Made by a program: the position numbers and the translations under genes. The notes under the pieces are model-generated. The model searched no databases, was not told the DNA's origin, and saw only the letters and a list, made by a program, of their open reading frames with translations. Below, in pieces: positions 27,476-36,790 of a stretch of DNA of 64,000 nucleotides (the first letter of the stretch is position 1; each line of letters starts with the position of its first letter). Origin of the DNA: Bifidobacterium platyrrhinorum (GTDB lineage Bacteria; Actinomycetota; Actinomycetes; Actinomycetales; Bifidobacteriaceae); NCBI RefSeq assembly GCF_010667645.1, contig NZ_WHZV01000008.1, positions 91,630-155,629 on the forward strand, read 5' to 3'.

Positions 27476-28102
27476 CTACCGGTGGCCGTCCCAGATGGGG
27501 GAGGGGAACAGGACCCGTTCGGCCCGCGCCCACAGGTCGGTCATCGACTCGTCAGGATTGGTCATCGCCTGCACCTGCACGCCGTCCATCGCGAAGAACA
27601 CGGTGGCGACGAGGTCGTGCAGCATCTCCGGATCGCGGTAGACGTCCGGCAGATCCCAGTCGGCGCGCATCATCCGCTCGAGGATCGTGCGGTGACGGTC
27701 CCGGTAGAAGGCATGCGCCGGGTGCTTCGGGTCGGACGCCTCGATGGCCAGCTGCATGAACAGCGCCACCATCTGCGGACGTTCGGCGTTGGCGGCGACG
27801 AGCGAGCGCAGGCACGCCGGCAGGCTGATGGGGCGTTTCGTGCCGGCCGTGCCGTCGTCGCCGTTCCCGTTCCCGGTCCGGTCCTCCGGGATGGGGGCGT
27901 AGGTGCCGGTGTCCATGTCGTAGTAGGTCTCGATGACGAGCGAGAGCACCTCCTCGCGACTGGACACGTAGTGGTTGAGCCCCGGCACGGTCATGCCCAC
28001 CGCGTCGGCCAGCAGCTGCATCGATAACCCGTAGGAGCCGTATTGGGCGATGAGCCGCGTCGCCTCGCGCGCGATCTGTTCGCGGCGCTGTTCCGGGGTC
28101 AT
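27476..28102 (-). CDS. TetR-family regulator (TetR-2)
   Basis: The 208-residue regulator has an N-terminal HTH (LIAQYGSYGLSMQLLADAVGMTVPGLNHYVSSREEVL, recognised by YGSYGLSM and GLNHYVSSREE) and a helical ligand domain with a Gly/Asn-rich insert near residue 78. It ends RVLFPSPIWDGHR, the shared tail. AGGAGG precedes ATG on the minus strand with short spacing. It is divergent from GH30-GH3. The gap holds two operators of the same TATCTAA/TTAGATA type as those before MFS-GH42, so TetR-1 and TetR-2 may cross-regulate. Confidence 0.9.
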   Translation of the reverse strand: MTPEQRREQIAREATRLIAQYGSYGLSMQLLADAVGMTVPGLNHYVSSREEVLSLVIETYYDMDTGTYAPIPEDRTGNGNGDDGTAGTKRPISLPACLRSLVAANAERPQMVALFMQLAIEASDPKHPAHAFYRDRHRTILERMMRADWDLPDVYRDPEMLHDLVATVFFAMDGVQVQAMTNPDESMTDLWARAERVLFPSPIWDGHR

Positions 28103-28195
28103 GCGCCTCCTGCGCCGCGATCGCGTCCGCGTGGCGTCGCCGTCATGCAGGAGACGCCACGCCTGCGCCGTGGTGCCGCCATGACGGCATGCTGA

Positions 28196-28228
28196 ACGGC
28201 CTCCCGCGCGACCGGTGCGGGAGGCCGT
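28196..28228. terminator. Hairpin between tetR-2 and the GH30 promoter
   Basis: 12-bp arms ACGGCCTCCCGC and GCGGGAGGCCGT with a 9-nt loop. It may insulate the divergent units. No gene lies in 28103-28506. Confidence 0.5.
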
Positions 28229-28297
28229 CGCCGTAGGCGGACGGACGCCCGGCGAAGGCGAAGACGGGGGATGGCGGTGGCGGTTCCCTTCTCCGGA

Positions 28298-28317
28298 TAA
28301 CTACCGAAAACTAGATA
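28298..28317. promoter_or_regulatory. TetR-type operator in the tetR-2/GH30 gap (site 1)
   Basis: TAACTACCGAAAACTAGATA is a diverged copy of TATCTAA-N6-TTAGATA, with a good right half. Confidence 0.5.
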
Positions 28318-28387
28318 AATCATCCACTTATCTGATGCAAGGCAATGACACGCCGTGTGTGTAAATGAAGCGCAAGGAGTTACACTA

Positions 28388-28407
28388 TATCTAACGGTTA
28401 CTAGATA
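28388..28407. promoter_or_regulatory. TetR-type operator upstream of GH30 (site 2)
   Basis: TATCTAACGGTTACTAGATA matches the consensus at all but one arm position. It overlaps the region just after a -10-like TACACT (28381-28386). Confidence 0.7.
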
Positions 28408-28506
28408 ACGAAGTCAGCTGGTGCCGCGAGGACATAACCCACATAACTCAACGAGGAGACGCGCGGGCACGGGCGCCGCGCACCCGAACAGGAAAGGAAA
28501 TCCATC

Positions 28507-29853
28507 ATGACCACATGGATCGCCACCACCCCCGACGACAAGCTCGCCGACCGTTCCGCGCAGATCGTCGCCACCGGCGCCACCGCCGCGCCGGACCTCG
28601 CGCTCGACGGCACCGAACACCAGGCGCTGCGCGGCTTCGGCGGCTGCTTCAACGAGCTCGGCTGGCTGCCGCTGCAGACCGTCACCGAGGCCGAACGCGA
28701 CCAGATCATCAAGGAGCTGTTCAGCCCGGACGAGATGAACTTCACGTTCAACCGCGCGCCCGTCGGCGCCAACGACTTCGCCGACCACTGGTACAGCTAC
28801 GACGAGGTCGAGGGCGACTACGGGATGGAGCACTTCTCCGTCGAACGCGACGAGCGGACCCTCATCCCGTACATCCACCGCGCCCAGGAATGGCAGCCGG
28901 ACATGCGCCTCTTCTCCAGCCCGTGGTCCCCACCGACCTGGATGAAGCGCCCGAAGGCCTACAACTACGGCCGCCTCGTGCGCACGCCCGAGAACCTCAG
29001 GGCCTACGCCAAGTACCTCGTCAAGTACGTGCAGGCGTACGCCGAACACGGCATCGCCGTCAACCAGCTGCACGTGCAGAACGAGGTGTTCGCCGACCAG
29101 AAGTTCCCGAGCGCCCTGTGGGACGCCGAGGCGCTCAAGGAGTTCATCCGCGACTACCTTGGCCCCGCCTTCGACGAGGCCGGCCTCGACACCGACATCT
29201 GGCTGGGCACGCTCAACGGCCCGGAGGACATGGCCTGGACCGGCGGCGGCTACGGCATGAAGCTCAACAACTACAACCGCTTCGTCGACAACATCCTCTT
29301 CGACGATGGCGCCCGCCGCTACATCAAGGGCATCGCCTACCAGTGGGCCGGCCAGAACTGCATCGCGCGCACGCACGAATCCTGGCCGGAGATCGAGCTC
29401 ATCCAGTCCGAGTCCGAGTGCGGCGACGGCCAGAACACGTGGGAGTACGCCGAATACGTGTTCCACCTCATCAACCACTACCTGAGAAACGGCGCCACCG
29501 CGTACACCTACTGGAACATGATCCTCGACGACCAGGATTCCACGTGGGGCTGGTGGCAGAACTCCCTGTTCACCATCACCGCCGACACGCACGAGGTGCG
29601 ACGCAACCCCGAATACTACGTGATGCGCCACTTCTCCAAGTACGTGCGTCCCGGCGCGAAGGTGCTCGGCACCACCGGCCACTTCAACTCCATGGCCATC
29701 GCCTTCCGCAACCCGGACGGCACCGTGGTCGTCGTGGCCCAGAACGCGCTGGAGACCGAGCGCCCGTTCGAGTTCGCCGACCCCGCCGACGCCTCGCGCG
29801 GCCTCAGGGTCACGCTCGCCCCGCGCTCCTTCAACACCTTCGTCATCGACTGA
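28507..29853 (+). CDS. GH30 glycosidase
   Basis: The 448-residue protein is a compact GH30 enzyme: a TIM barrel (ALRGFGGCFNELGW, FSSPWSPPTWMK) plus a small beta-domain ending SFNTFVID. The acid/base Glu193 lies in LHVQNEVF; the nucleophile is in IQSESECGDG (Glu302 or 304). GH30 members cleave beta-glucosides, beta-xylosides, beta-1,6-glucans or beta-1,6-galactans. The lack of signal peptide and cell-wall anchor makes it an intracellular exo-enzyme, unlike secreted bifidobacterial galactobiohydrolases. AAAGGAA precedes ATG 28507. GH3 follows in the same operon, so a short beta-linked glucoside or xyloside is plausible. Confidence 0.92.
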   Translation: MTTWIATTPDDKLADRSAQIVATGATAAPDLALDGTEHQALRGFGGCFNELGWLPLQTVTEAERDQIIKELFSPDEMNFTFNRAPVGANDFADHWYSYDEVEGDYGMEHFSVERDERTLIPYIHRAQEWQPDMRLFSSPWSPPTWMKRPKAYNYGRLVRTPENLRAYAKYLVKYVQAYAEHGIAVNQLHVQNEVFADQKFPSALWDAEALKEFIRDYLGPAFDEAGLDTDIWLGTLNGPEDMAWTGGGYGMKLNNYNRFVDNILFDDGARRYIKGIAYQWAGQNCIARTHESWPEIELIQSESECGDGQNTWEYAEYVFHLINHYLRNGATAYTYWNMILDDQDSTWGWWQNSLFTITADTHEVRRNPEYYVMRHFSKYVRPGAKVLGTTGHFNSMAIAFRNPDGTVVVVAQNALETERPFEFADPADASRGLRVTLAPRSFNTFVID

Positions 29854-29861
29854 CACCCGTC

Positions 29862-29907
29862 GGCCGGACGTGCCGCCCTTCCCACGGCAAAGGCGGCACG
29901 TCCGGCC
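29862..29907 (+). terminator. Intercistronic hairpin, GH30 to GH3
   Basis: Perfect 16-bp arms: GGCCGGACGTGCCGCC (29862-29877) and its complement (29892-29907). There is no T-run. Confidence 0.6.
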
Positions 29908-29993
29908 TCCCGCATCGGCGATAATACGCAACAAGACATCCCGCACCCCCACCGAACACCCGGGCGCGACATCCAAGGAAGGACGACGACACG

Positions 29994-32378
29994 ATGACCG
30001 AAACCACCAACACGGAACCACTGCCCTACGAGAACCCCGACCTGCCCGCCTCCGAGCGCATCGCCGACCTGCTCGGCCGCATGACCCTCGAGGAGAAGGT
30101 CGGCCAGATGATGCAGCTCGACGCCCGCAGCGGCGACCTCGACGACCTCATCGTGGGCCGCCACGTCGGCTCCATCCTGCACACCAGCCCGGAGGACCTG
30201 CCCCGCGCCGTCGAGACCGTCAACACCAAGACCCGACTGCACATCCCGCTGGTCATCGGCGACGACTGCATCCACGGCTACTCCTTCTGGCCCGGCGCCA
30301 CCATCTTCCCCTCCCAGCTCGGCATGGCCGTCAGCTGGGACCCGGAGGCCGTCGAGGCCGCCGGCCGCGCCACCGCCGAGGAGGTGTCCTGCACCGGCGT
30401 GCACTGGACGTTCTCCCCGGTGCTGTGCATCGCCCGCGACACCCGCTGGGGCCGCGTGGACGAGACCTTCGGCGAGGACCCGACGCTCATCGGCGAACTC
30501 GCCTCCGCCATGGTCAGGGGCTACCAGGGCGGCGCCAAGGCCGGCGAACCGCTGCCCAAGGACGCGATCCTCGCCTGCGCCAAGCACTTCGCCGGATACT
30601 CCGAGACCCAGGGCGGCCGCGACGCCTCCGAGGCCGACCTGAGCCACCGCAAGCTCGAATCCTGGTTCCTGCCGCCGTTCGAACGCGTCGCCAAGGAAGG
30701 CTGCGGCACGTTCATGCTCGGCTACGAGTCCATCGAAGGCGTGCCGGTCACGTTCAACAAGTGGCTGCTCACCGACAAGCTGCGCGGCGCATGGAAGTAC
30801 AACGGCACGCTCATCACCGACTGGGACAACGTCGGCCGTTCCGTGTGGGAGCAGCACGTCAAGCCCGACTACGTGCACGCCGCCGCCGACGCGGTCCGCG
30901 CCGGCAACGACCTGGTCATGACCACCCCGCAGTTCTACGACGGCGCCATCGAGGCCGTGAGGACCGGACTGCTCGACGAATCGCTCATCGACGAGGCCGT
31001 CTCGCGCATCCTCGCCCTCAAGTTCCGCCTCGGCCTGTTCGAGGACCCGCGCCTGCCCGACGCCGGGCGTATCAAGGCCGTCATCGGATCCGCGGAGCAC
31101 CGCCGCGCCAATCTTGAGCTCGCGCGCGAATCCGTCGCGCTGCTGCGCAACGACGGCGGCCTGCCGTTCGACGCCCACCCGGCCGCGGCGGCCGCCGGAA
31201 CCGGAGCCTTCACACGCAAACGCATCGCCGTGATCGGCCCGCTCGCCGACGACGCCCAGAACCAGCTCGGCGACTGGGCCGGCAACTCCGGCCAGGTCGG
31301 CTGGATGCCCGACGGCCACCCGCGCGACATGATTACCACCGTGCTCGACGGCTTCCGCGTGCTCGCCGGCGACGAATGCGAGGTCACCTACGCCCGAGGC
31401 GCCAACGTCATCGACCTCGTGCCCGATCCGGAAGGCGAGTTCTACCCGGACGGCCAGCCCCGCCCGAAGATCGGCGTGAGCGCGCCCGTCGACCGGGCGC
31501 TGCTCGACGAGGCCGTCGCCGCCGCGCGCGAGGCCGACCTCATCGTCGCCGTCGTCGGCGACGTGGTGCAGCTGGTCGGCGAGACCTGCTCCACCGCCAC
31601 GCTCGAACTGCTCGGCGGCCAGAACGCGCTGCTCGACGCGCTCGCCGAAGTCTCCCGCGAGACCGGCAAGCCGATGGTCACCGTGCTCGTGAGCTCCAAG
31701 CCGCAGGTGCTGCCGCGTTCCATCGTGGGCGATTCCGGTGTGCTCGCCGGCCGCTGCAACGATCCCGCCGCCGGCGCCGGCTCCATCCTGTGGGCGCCGA
31801 ACCCGGGCATGGAGGGCGGCCAGGCCATCGCCGAGATCATCCTCGGCGAGGTGAACCCGTCCGGCAGGCTCCCGATCACCTTCCCGCGCCACGCGGGCCA
31901 GCTGCCGGTCTACTACAACCAGATCCGCGGCCAGCACGGCAACCGTTACGCCGACCTCACGCAGGACCCGGCGTTCGCGTTCGGCGAGGGCGAGGGCTAC
32001 ACGACGTTCGCCTACGGCGAGCCGGCGATCGTCGGCGGCGCGTCAGGTGCCGACGGCACGTTCGCGCAATCCGACACCGTGCACGCCGAGATCACCCTCA
32101 CCAACACGGGGCGCCGTGCGGGCACCGAGGTCGTGCAGGCGTACGTGGGCGACATCGTCACCTCCTACAGCTGGACCGACCGCGAGCTCAAGGCGTTCCG
32201 CCGCGTCACGCTCGAACCGGGCGAGACCGCGACCGTCGCGTTCGACATCCCGGTCGCCGACTGCACCATCGTGGACGCCGATGCCAACCGCATCGTCGAG
32301 CCCGGCGAGTTCGAGCTCCTCATCGGCCACTCGTCGCGCCGCACGGATTTGAAGCGCGTCACCTTCACCGTGGCGTAA
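29994..32378 (+). CDS. GH3 beta-glucosidase/beta-xylosidase-type enzyme
   Basis: The 794-residue GH3 enzyme has the BglX-like order. The N-terminal barrel has MTLEEKVGQMMQLD, GRVDETFGEDP, CAKHFAGY and the nucleophile Asp276 in LITDWDNVG. The (alpha/beta)6 sandwich (~395-650) has IAVIGPLADDAQNQLGDWAG and GRLPITFPRHAGQLP. A C-terminal Fn3-like domain (~680-794) has TNTGRRAGTEVVQAYV. It removes terminal beta-linked glucose or xylose with retention. No signal peptide is seen. AAGGAAGG precedes the ATG. It follows GH30 in the operon under the TATCTAA-type operators. Confidence 0.94.
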   Translation: MTETTNTEPLPYENPDLPASERIADLLGRMTLEEKVGQMMQLDARSGDLDDLIVGRHVGSILHTSPEDLPRAVETVNTKTRLHIPLVIGDDCIHGYSFWPGATIFPSQLGMAVSWDPEAVEAAGRATAEEVSCTGVHWTFSPVLCIARDTRWGRVDETFGEDPTLIGELASAMVRGYQGGAKAGEPLPKDAILACAKHFAGYSETQGGRDASEADLSHRKLESWFLPPFERVAKEGCGTFMLGYESIEGVPVTFNKWLLTDKLRGAWKYNGTLITDWDNVGRSVWEQHVKPDYVHAAADAVRAGNDLVMTTPQFYDGAIEAVRTGLLDESLIDEAVSRILALKFRLGLFEDPRLPDAGRIKAVIGSAEHRRANLELARESVALLRNDGGLPFDAHPAAAAAGTGAFTRKRIAVIGPLADDAQNQLGDWAGNSGQVGWMPDGHPRDMITTVLDGFRVLAGDECEVTYARGANVIDLVPDPEGEFYPDGQPRPKIGVSAPVDRALLDEAVAAAREADLIVAVVGDVVQLVGETCSTATLELLGGQNALLDALAEVSRETGKPMVTVLVSSKPQVLPRSIVGDSGVLAGRCNDPAAGAGSILWAPNPGMEGGQAIAEIILGEVNPSGRLPITFPRHAGQLPVYYNQIRGQHGNRYADLTQDPAFAFGEGEGYTTFAYGEPAIVGGASGADGTFAQSDTVHAEITLTNTGRRAGTEVVQAYVGDIVTSYSWTDRELKAFRRVTLEPGETATVAFDIPVADCTIVDADANRIVEPGEFELLIGHSSRRTDLKRVTFTVA

Positions 32379-32388
32379 GGGGCCCTTC

Positions 32389-32427
32389 CGAAAACCCCGG
32401 TTCCATGTCGCGGAGCCGGGGTTTTCG
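32389..32427 (+). terminator. Terminator hairpin after GH3
   Basis: 12-bp arms CGAAAACCCCGG and CCGGGGTTTTCG. The right arm carries the repeat-family motif CCGGGGTTTTCGTAT, so the terminator belongs to the dispersed repeat. Confidence 0.7.
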
Positions 32428-32565
32428 TATTCCGGCCGCATCGTCGAGTACGTTCTTTCCGGTTACGAAGCTCCAAACCGGAGTTTTCGTATGCGGGGTT
32501 GTGCCGTCGAGTACGCTCCCTCCGGCTAGAGGACCGCAAACCGGAGTCTTCGTATTCCAGCCGGC
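32428..32565. repeat. Two direct 63-bp units of the dispersed intergenic repeat (copy B)
   Basis: GTCGAGTACG occurs at 32443 and 32506 (63-bp period). Each copy is followed by CTxxxTCCGG and then AAACCGGAGT(T/C)TTCGTAT. Confidence 0.75.
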
Positions 32566-32575
32566 CTAAGCTGGC

Positions 32576-34013
32576 ATGGAGGGACGGTTGCGACGGAACG
32601 GGGCGACGATGCATGATACGGACGTGGCGATGATGCCGGGAGCCGGCGGTCGGATTGGCGGTCAGGACGGCGGTCGGGACGATGAGTGGGACGCCGGGCG
32701 GATCAACGGGGTGAACCTTGGCGGCTGGCTGGTGCTGGAGCGTTGGATGACGCCTGGGCTGTTCCGCCGGAGCGGCGAGGAGGACGAGATCTGGCTGCAC
32801 CGGTCCACGGAACCGGGTGAACTGGAACGGCTGCTGCGTCGCCATCGTGACACGTACATCACCGAAGCCGATTTCCGCGCCATCGCCGCCCATGGGCTGA
32901 ACCTCGTGCGCATCCCCGTACCGTATTTCGTCTTCGGCGACGTACCCGGCCATCCCGGCTGCGTCGACCATCTCGACCGCGCGTTCGACTGGGCGGAACG
33001 CACCGGCCTCAAGGTGCTCATCGACCTGCACACCGTGCCCGGTTCGCAGAACGGCTTCGACAACGGCGGCCTGACCGGCGTGGTCCGTTGGCACAGGAGC
33101 CCGCGGCAGGTCGCGTTCGCGCTGGATGTGCTGACGCGTCTCGCGCGACGCTACCGCGACCGCCCCGCGCTGTACGGCATCGAGGTGCTCAACGAGCCGG
33201 TCGACCGGCTCACTCATCTCCTGTCGTCGTCGGGTTCGCGTGCGAAGGATCCGCGGGAGGCGCGGGGGAGCGGCCACATTCCGATGCGGTTCCTCAAGCG
33301 CTTCTACCGTGAGGCGTACCGGCGCCTGCGTCCGGTGCTGGGCGAGGACAAGGCGATCGTGTTCCACGACGGGTTCCGTCTCGGCCGGTGGCGCGACTGG
33401 TTCGTGCGCGAGGGCATGCGGAACGTCGTGATCGACACGCACGTCTATCTCGTCATGTCGGAACGGCCCGAAGCGTTGTTCCGCAGGCTGCCGGACGCGT
33501 GGCTGATGCGCTGGTACCGGCTGTTCGCGGCGTTCCACGACCGCCGCATCCGCCGCGCGGCGCGGTTCACGCCGGTCATGGTCGGCGAATGGTGCGTGGC
33601 CAACCGGCTTGCGGCGCGCATGGGGGATCGTGGGGCGCGGGCTTGTGATGGCGTGGTTCCGGGCCCGGAGCCCGCCGTGACCGGGGGGGGCCGCCGGTGT
33701 GTATCCCGGCTCGTCATCGTCCTCCGCGGCGTGTGCCGTCGCCGCTCGCCGCCGCGACGTCTACCGTGCGGTCGCCGCCTTGCAGCTCGACGCGTGGGAG
33801 GCTTCCATCGGCCAGGTCTACTGGAGTTACCGTCTGCGTGGCGGCCGCGATGCGCTCGGTCGGCTCGCGCGCCTCACGCCCGTCGTCGGAGCCGGCGGAA
33901 AGGACATGCCCGGCACCGACGACGGGACCGGACATGGGGGAGGAGTCGTCGACGACTCCCGTCTCGACCCATGGGATCTCACCCACGTGTGGCACGCTGG
34001 ATGGTTGGGGTGA
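32576..34013 (+). pseudogene. GH5 glycosidase with frameshift at a G8 tract (broken or phase-variable)
   Basis: The first frame (32576-33682) encodes a GH5 exo-1,3-glucanase-like barrel: RINGVNLGGWLVLERWMTPG, the acid/base Glu in YGIEVLNEP and the nucleophile Glu in VMVGEWC. At 33683-33690 a run of eight G shifts translation into an Arg-rich tail ending at 34102. The expected C-terminus continues in the next frame (VYRAVAALQLDAWEASIGQ, VYWSYRLRGG, DPWDLTHVWHAGWL) to 34013. Seven G would restore one protein of about 478 residues. The change may be a mutation, a sequencing error in the homopolymer, or phase variation. The start is uncertain: ATG 32576 or 32609. Confidence 0.85.
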
Positions 34014-34275
34014 CGCGCGTCGTCCGCGTCAGCGGACGATTCCGCCGCGATGCGGGCCGGTGCACGCGGGGTGCCCGGGGCGCCTTCGCCCGAGTGGGGT
34101 GACGGTGCCCCGCGTTCCCATATGCGTGCGGCCGCGCCCCGACCGTCACGGCCGAAACGATTCGGCCTGACAGATCGGGGCGCGGGCGGGACATGGGGAA
34201 TGGTCGCGCATGCGGACGGTCCGATGACGGTCGTTCGCCGGGGCGCCCGTCATCAGACCGCCCGTCGGGCGGCCG
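34014..34275. other. Gene-free convergent interval
   Basis: No gene is supported between the GH5 and MFS genes. The Arg-rich reading frame continuing to 34102 is a frameshift product. Confidence 0.6.
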
Positions 34276-35553
34276 TCACTTCACCTTCCTGATGAAGAGG
34301 ATGATGACGGCGCCGGCCATGACGGCGGCGATGGCGACCGGGAACACGAGGAAGTAGTTGCCGTCGGTGGCCACGACGATCGAGGAGACCGCGATCGGGG
34401 CGATGACCTGGCCGAGCGTGTTGGCGAGGTTGAGGATGCCGAGGTCCTTGCCGGCCTCGTCCGGGTTCGGCAGCACGTCGATGTTGAGCGCCTGGTCGAC
34501 GGCCATGTAGATGCCATAGCCGATGCCCATGAGCGCGGCGTAGGCGAGCATCGCGGTCTTGGTGGGCCACAGCCACGGCACGGCGATGCCGACGGCGATG
34601 ATGGCGGAGGAGACGAACACGGGCAGCTTGCGCTTGCCGATGTGGTCGGAGATCGGGCCGGAGGCGAGGGAGACCGCCAAGGAGACGACCATGGTGATGA
34701 CCGCCATCGTGGACACGGTGGCCGAGGCGGCGACCTTGTCCTGGCCGATGTAGCGCATGCACACGTACAGCTGGTAGCCGACGATCATGTTGTAGCCGAA
34801 GATGAGCATCAGGCGGCCGACGAGCGCCTTGTAGAAGTCGGAGGCGCCCTTGGTCGGCGGGCGGAACTGCATCAGCGTGGTCCTGAGGTCGAAGCGTTCG
34901 CCGTCCGCGGCCTTGGAGGGCAGTTCGCGGGGGATGAGCAGCACGGTGCCCAGGCCGCACAGGAACCAGCAGACCGTGCCGATGAGGAAGCCGGTCTTCG
35001 GGGCGTTGATGAACGCGGAGCCGATGATGGTGCCCATCGACTGGCCGACGATCTGGCCGGCGCCGTAGAAAGCGCTCATCGTGCCGCGGTACTTCTGCGG
35101 CACGCGGTCGGACAGGATCGCCACGCACGGCGCGATCATGCAGTTCAGGCCGACCTGCAGCAGCGACCATGAGGCGACGATGGTGACGAGCGTGGGGGAG
35201 ATGGAGGTCAGGTAGAAGCCGATGCCGGCGATCGGGCCGCCGACGATGATCCACGGGGTGCGCTTGCCGAAGCGGGAGTGCGAGGAGTCGGACAGCGCAC
35301 CGAAGATGACGTTGGAGATGAGGGCGAAGATGATGCCGATGGAGTTCATCGTGCCCAGGATCGTCTCGCCGCGGCCGATGCCGAGCGTGTCGAAGCGGGC
35401 GGGCAGCAGGACGGTCGAGCCGATGGTGCCCGACATCATGAAGACGACGCAGAAGAAGATGAAGCCGGCGCCGAATCGGCCGAGGTTGAGCTTGCTGACG
35501 GGTTTGCCGGTGTCCGGGGCCAGTTCCTCGCTGGCGATTGCCTGGGTTTCCAT
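34276..35553 (-). CDS. MFS transporter, SLC45/GPH-like (TetR-3 module)
   Basis: The 425-residue, ~12-TM protein has ALSDSSHSRFGKRTPW in loop 2-3 and VDQALNIDVLPNPDEAGKDLGILNLANTLGQ, making it a paralogue of the transporters at 20700 and 23906. AAGGAAGG precedes ATG on the minus strand. It is divergent from tetR-3, and two TTAC-type palindromes lie in the gap (35620-35731). The neighbouring GH5 gene converges with it, so the substrate could be a beta-glucan oligosaccharide or the substrate of the DUF5605 protein; both are inferences. Confidence 0.88.
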   Translation of the reverse strand: METQAIASEELAPDTGKPVSKLNLGRFGAGFIFFCVVFMMSGTIGSTVLLPARFDTLGIGRGETILGTMNSIGIIFALISNVIFGALSDSSHSRFGKRTPWIIVGGPIAGIGFYLTSISPTLVTIVASWSLLQVGLNCMIAPCVAILSDRVPQKYRGTMSAFYGAGQIVGQSMGTIIGSAFINAPKTGFLIGTVCWFLCGLGTVLLIPRELPSKAADGERFDLRTTLMQFRPPTKGASDFYKALVGRLMLIFGYNMIVGYQLYVCMRYIGQDKVAASATVSTMAVITMVVSLAVSLASGPISDHIGKRKLPVFVSSAIIAVGIAVPWLWPTKTAMLAYAALMGIGYGIYMAVDQALNIDVLPNPDEAGKDLGILNLANTLGQVIAPIAVSSIVVATDGNYFLVFPVAIAAVMAGAVIILFIRKVK

Positions 35554-35619
35554 GGGTGCCTTCCTTGGCGTGGTATGGATGGGTGGGTAACTGCTGTGTT
35601 CCGGTTGAGTAGTTGGTAA

Positions 35620-35633
35620 TTACTACTCAGTAA
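35620..35633. promoter_or_regulatory. TetR-3-type operator upstream of MFS
   Basis: TTACTACTCAGTAA has 5-bp arms around 4 nt. It lies 67 bp upstream of the MFS start. Confidence 0.6.
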
Positions 35634-35707
35634 CTTCAGAATATAGAAATCGGAATGCGGTTTGTCAATGCGGCGTGTTGCGAAGCGTTTCCCAAGGTCG
35701 GTGGCAG

Positions 35708-35731
35708 AATGGTTACCATATAGTAACCATT
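35708..35731. promoter_or_regulatory. 24-bp palindrome near the tetR-3 promoter
   Basis: 9-bp arms AATGGTTAC and GTAACCATT surround CATATA. The core TTACCATATAGTAA fits TTACY-N4-AGTAA, and the site overlaps a -10-like TATAGT (35719-35724). Confidence 0.7.
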
Positions 35732-35838
35732 GATATGAGGATGGCCGCAAGGTCGTCCGCAGGTGCGGGAGCCGCCATGAACGGGCTATGGTCGCCGCGC
35801 CCGCGGCGGCCGGGGCCGCGATGAAGGACGGAACCGCG

Positions 35839-36525
35839 ATGGAGAACATGAACGAACGCTCGCGCATCGCCGAGCTGATCAACGACCATGCCGCCGACGC
35901 GCGGCGAAGGAAGCCCGCAAGGAAGCGCATGAGCTCGGAGGAACGATTCGAGCAGATCGTCGACGTGGCGGTGAACCTCATCGCCCAGAAGGGCTACTAC
36001 GGCATGTCCCTGCAGGATGTCGCCAATGAGATCGGCATCTCGCAGACCGCCGTGATCCACCGGGTCAAAAGCAAGCAGGGGCTGCTCATCGCCGTCATCG
36101 AACGCCATTACGACAAGTCGGACGCCATCGCGCGCTATCTCGCGCGTTTTGCGCCGGGCGGGGACCGCGAGGGCGACAGGCCCCGCATCCCCGAGGCGCT
36201 GCACAAGGTGGTCGAACAGCAGGTGCAGCGTCCGCAGCTGGCCAAGGTGTTCGAGATGCTCAACACCGAGGCGATGTCGCCGGTGCACCCCGCCTACTCC
36301 TATTTCGCCGAGCGCCCGGCCCGCATGGCCGCCGAGTTCCGCGCCCATGAATGGCTGCTGCCCGAAGGCGTCGACGGCGAATTCGTCTACATGCTGGCGA
36401 ACGCCGCGCTCTACGGCCTGGAGGGCCGCTGGCTGGCCAATCCGGACGGCATCGACTTCATCGCCGAATGGGAACGGTACGCCGACTATCTCTTCCCCTC
36501 GCCGCAATGGGACGGCTGCCGCTGA
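35839..36525 (+). CDS. TetR-family regulator (TetR-3)
   Basis: The protein has ~228 residues from ATG 35839, which follows AAGGA at 35824-35828; in-frame ATGs at 35788 and 35821 are alternatives. After a basic N-terminal arm (RRRKPARKR), the HTH reads NLIAQKGYYGMSLQDVANE and IGISQTAVIHRVKSKQGLL. It ends DYLFPSPQWDGCR, the shared tail. It stands between the divergent MFS gene and the DUF5605 hydrolase operon. Operators of one type (TTACY-N4-AGTAA) occur before both, so it probably controls both sides. Confidence 0.9.
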   Translation: MENMNERSRIAELINDHAADARRRKPARKRMSSEERFEQIVDVAVNLIAQKGYYGMSLQDVANEIGISQTAVIHRVKSKQGLLIAVIERHYDKSDAIARYLARFAPGGDREGDRPRIPEALHKVVEQQVQRPQLAKVFEMLNTEAMSPVHPAYSYFAERPARMAAEFRAHEWLLPEGVDGEFVYMLANAALYGLEGRWLANPDGIDFIAEWERYADYLFPSPQWDGCR

Positions 36526-36666
36526 AGGACGGGACGTATGTGGGGTGGGCGGGGTGTTGTCCCGCGTGCGCCCCATGTCCGCCCCGCATGCGCCATGCGT
36601 ATGAGGCCGTCCGTTGTGCCGCATGGCGTGTCGCGTGATTTGACAGCATCACGCCATCGTCGTAAC

Positions 36667-36680
36667 TTACTTATCAGTAA
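36667..36680. promoter_or_regulatory. TetR-3-type operator upstream of the DUF5605 hydrolase
   Basis: TTACTTATCAGTAA matches the two sites near 35620 and 35708. It lies 110 bp before the gene start, beside A+T-rich promoter-like DNA. Confidence 0.6.
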
Positions 36681-36790
36681 CTAATAACGAACGGATGGGT
36701 TCCGGCGTCCGTCCGTTATCGGTTACCGTCACGGCAATCATCGGCGCACGTCGCAGCGCGCCGCACACACATCCACAGAAGGCACCCATC

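Noticed and set aside
33691..34102. Arg-rich C-terminal extension of GH5 in its original frame
   Set aside because: It does not resemble GH5; the expected C-terminus is in the adjacent frame, so this is frameshift product.
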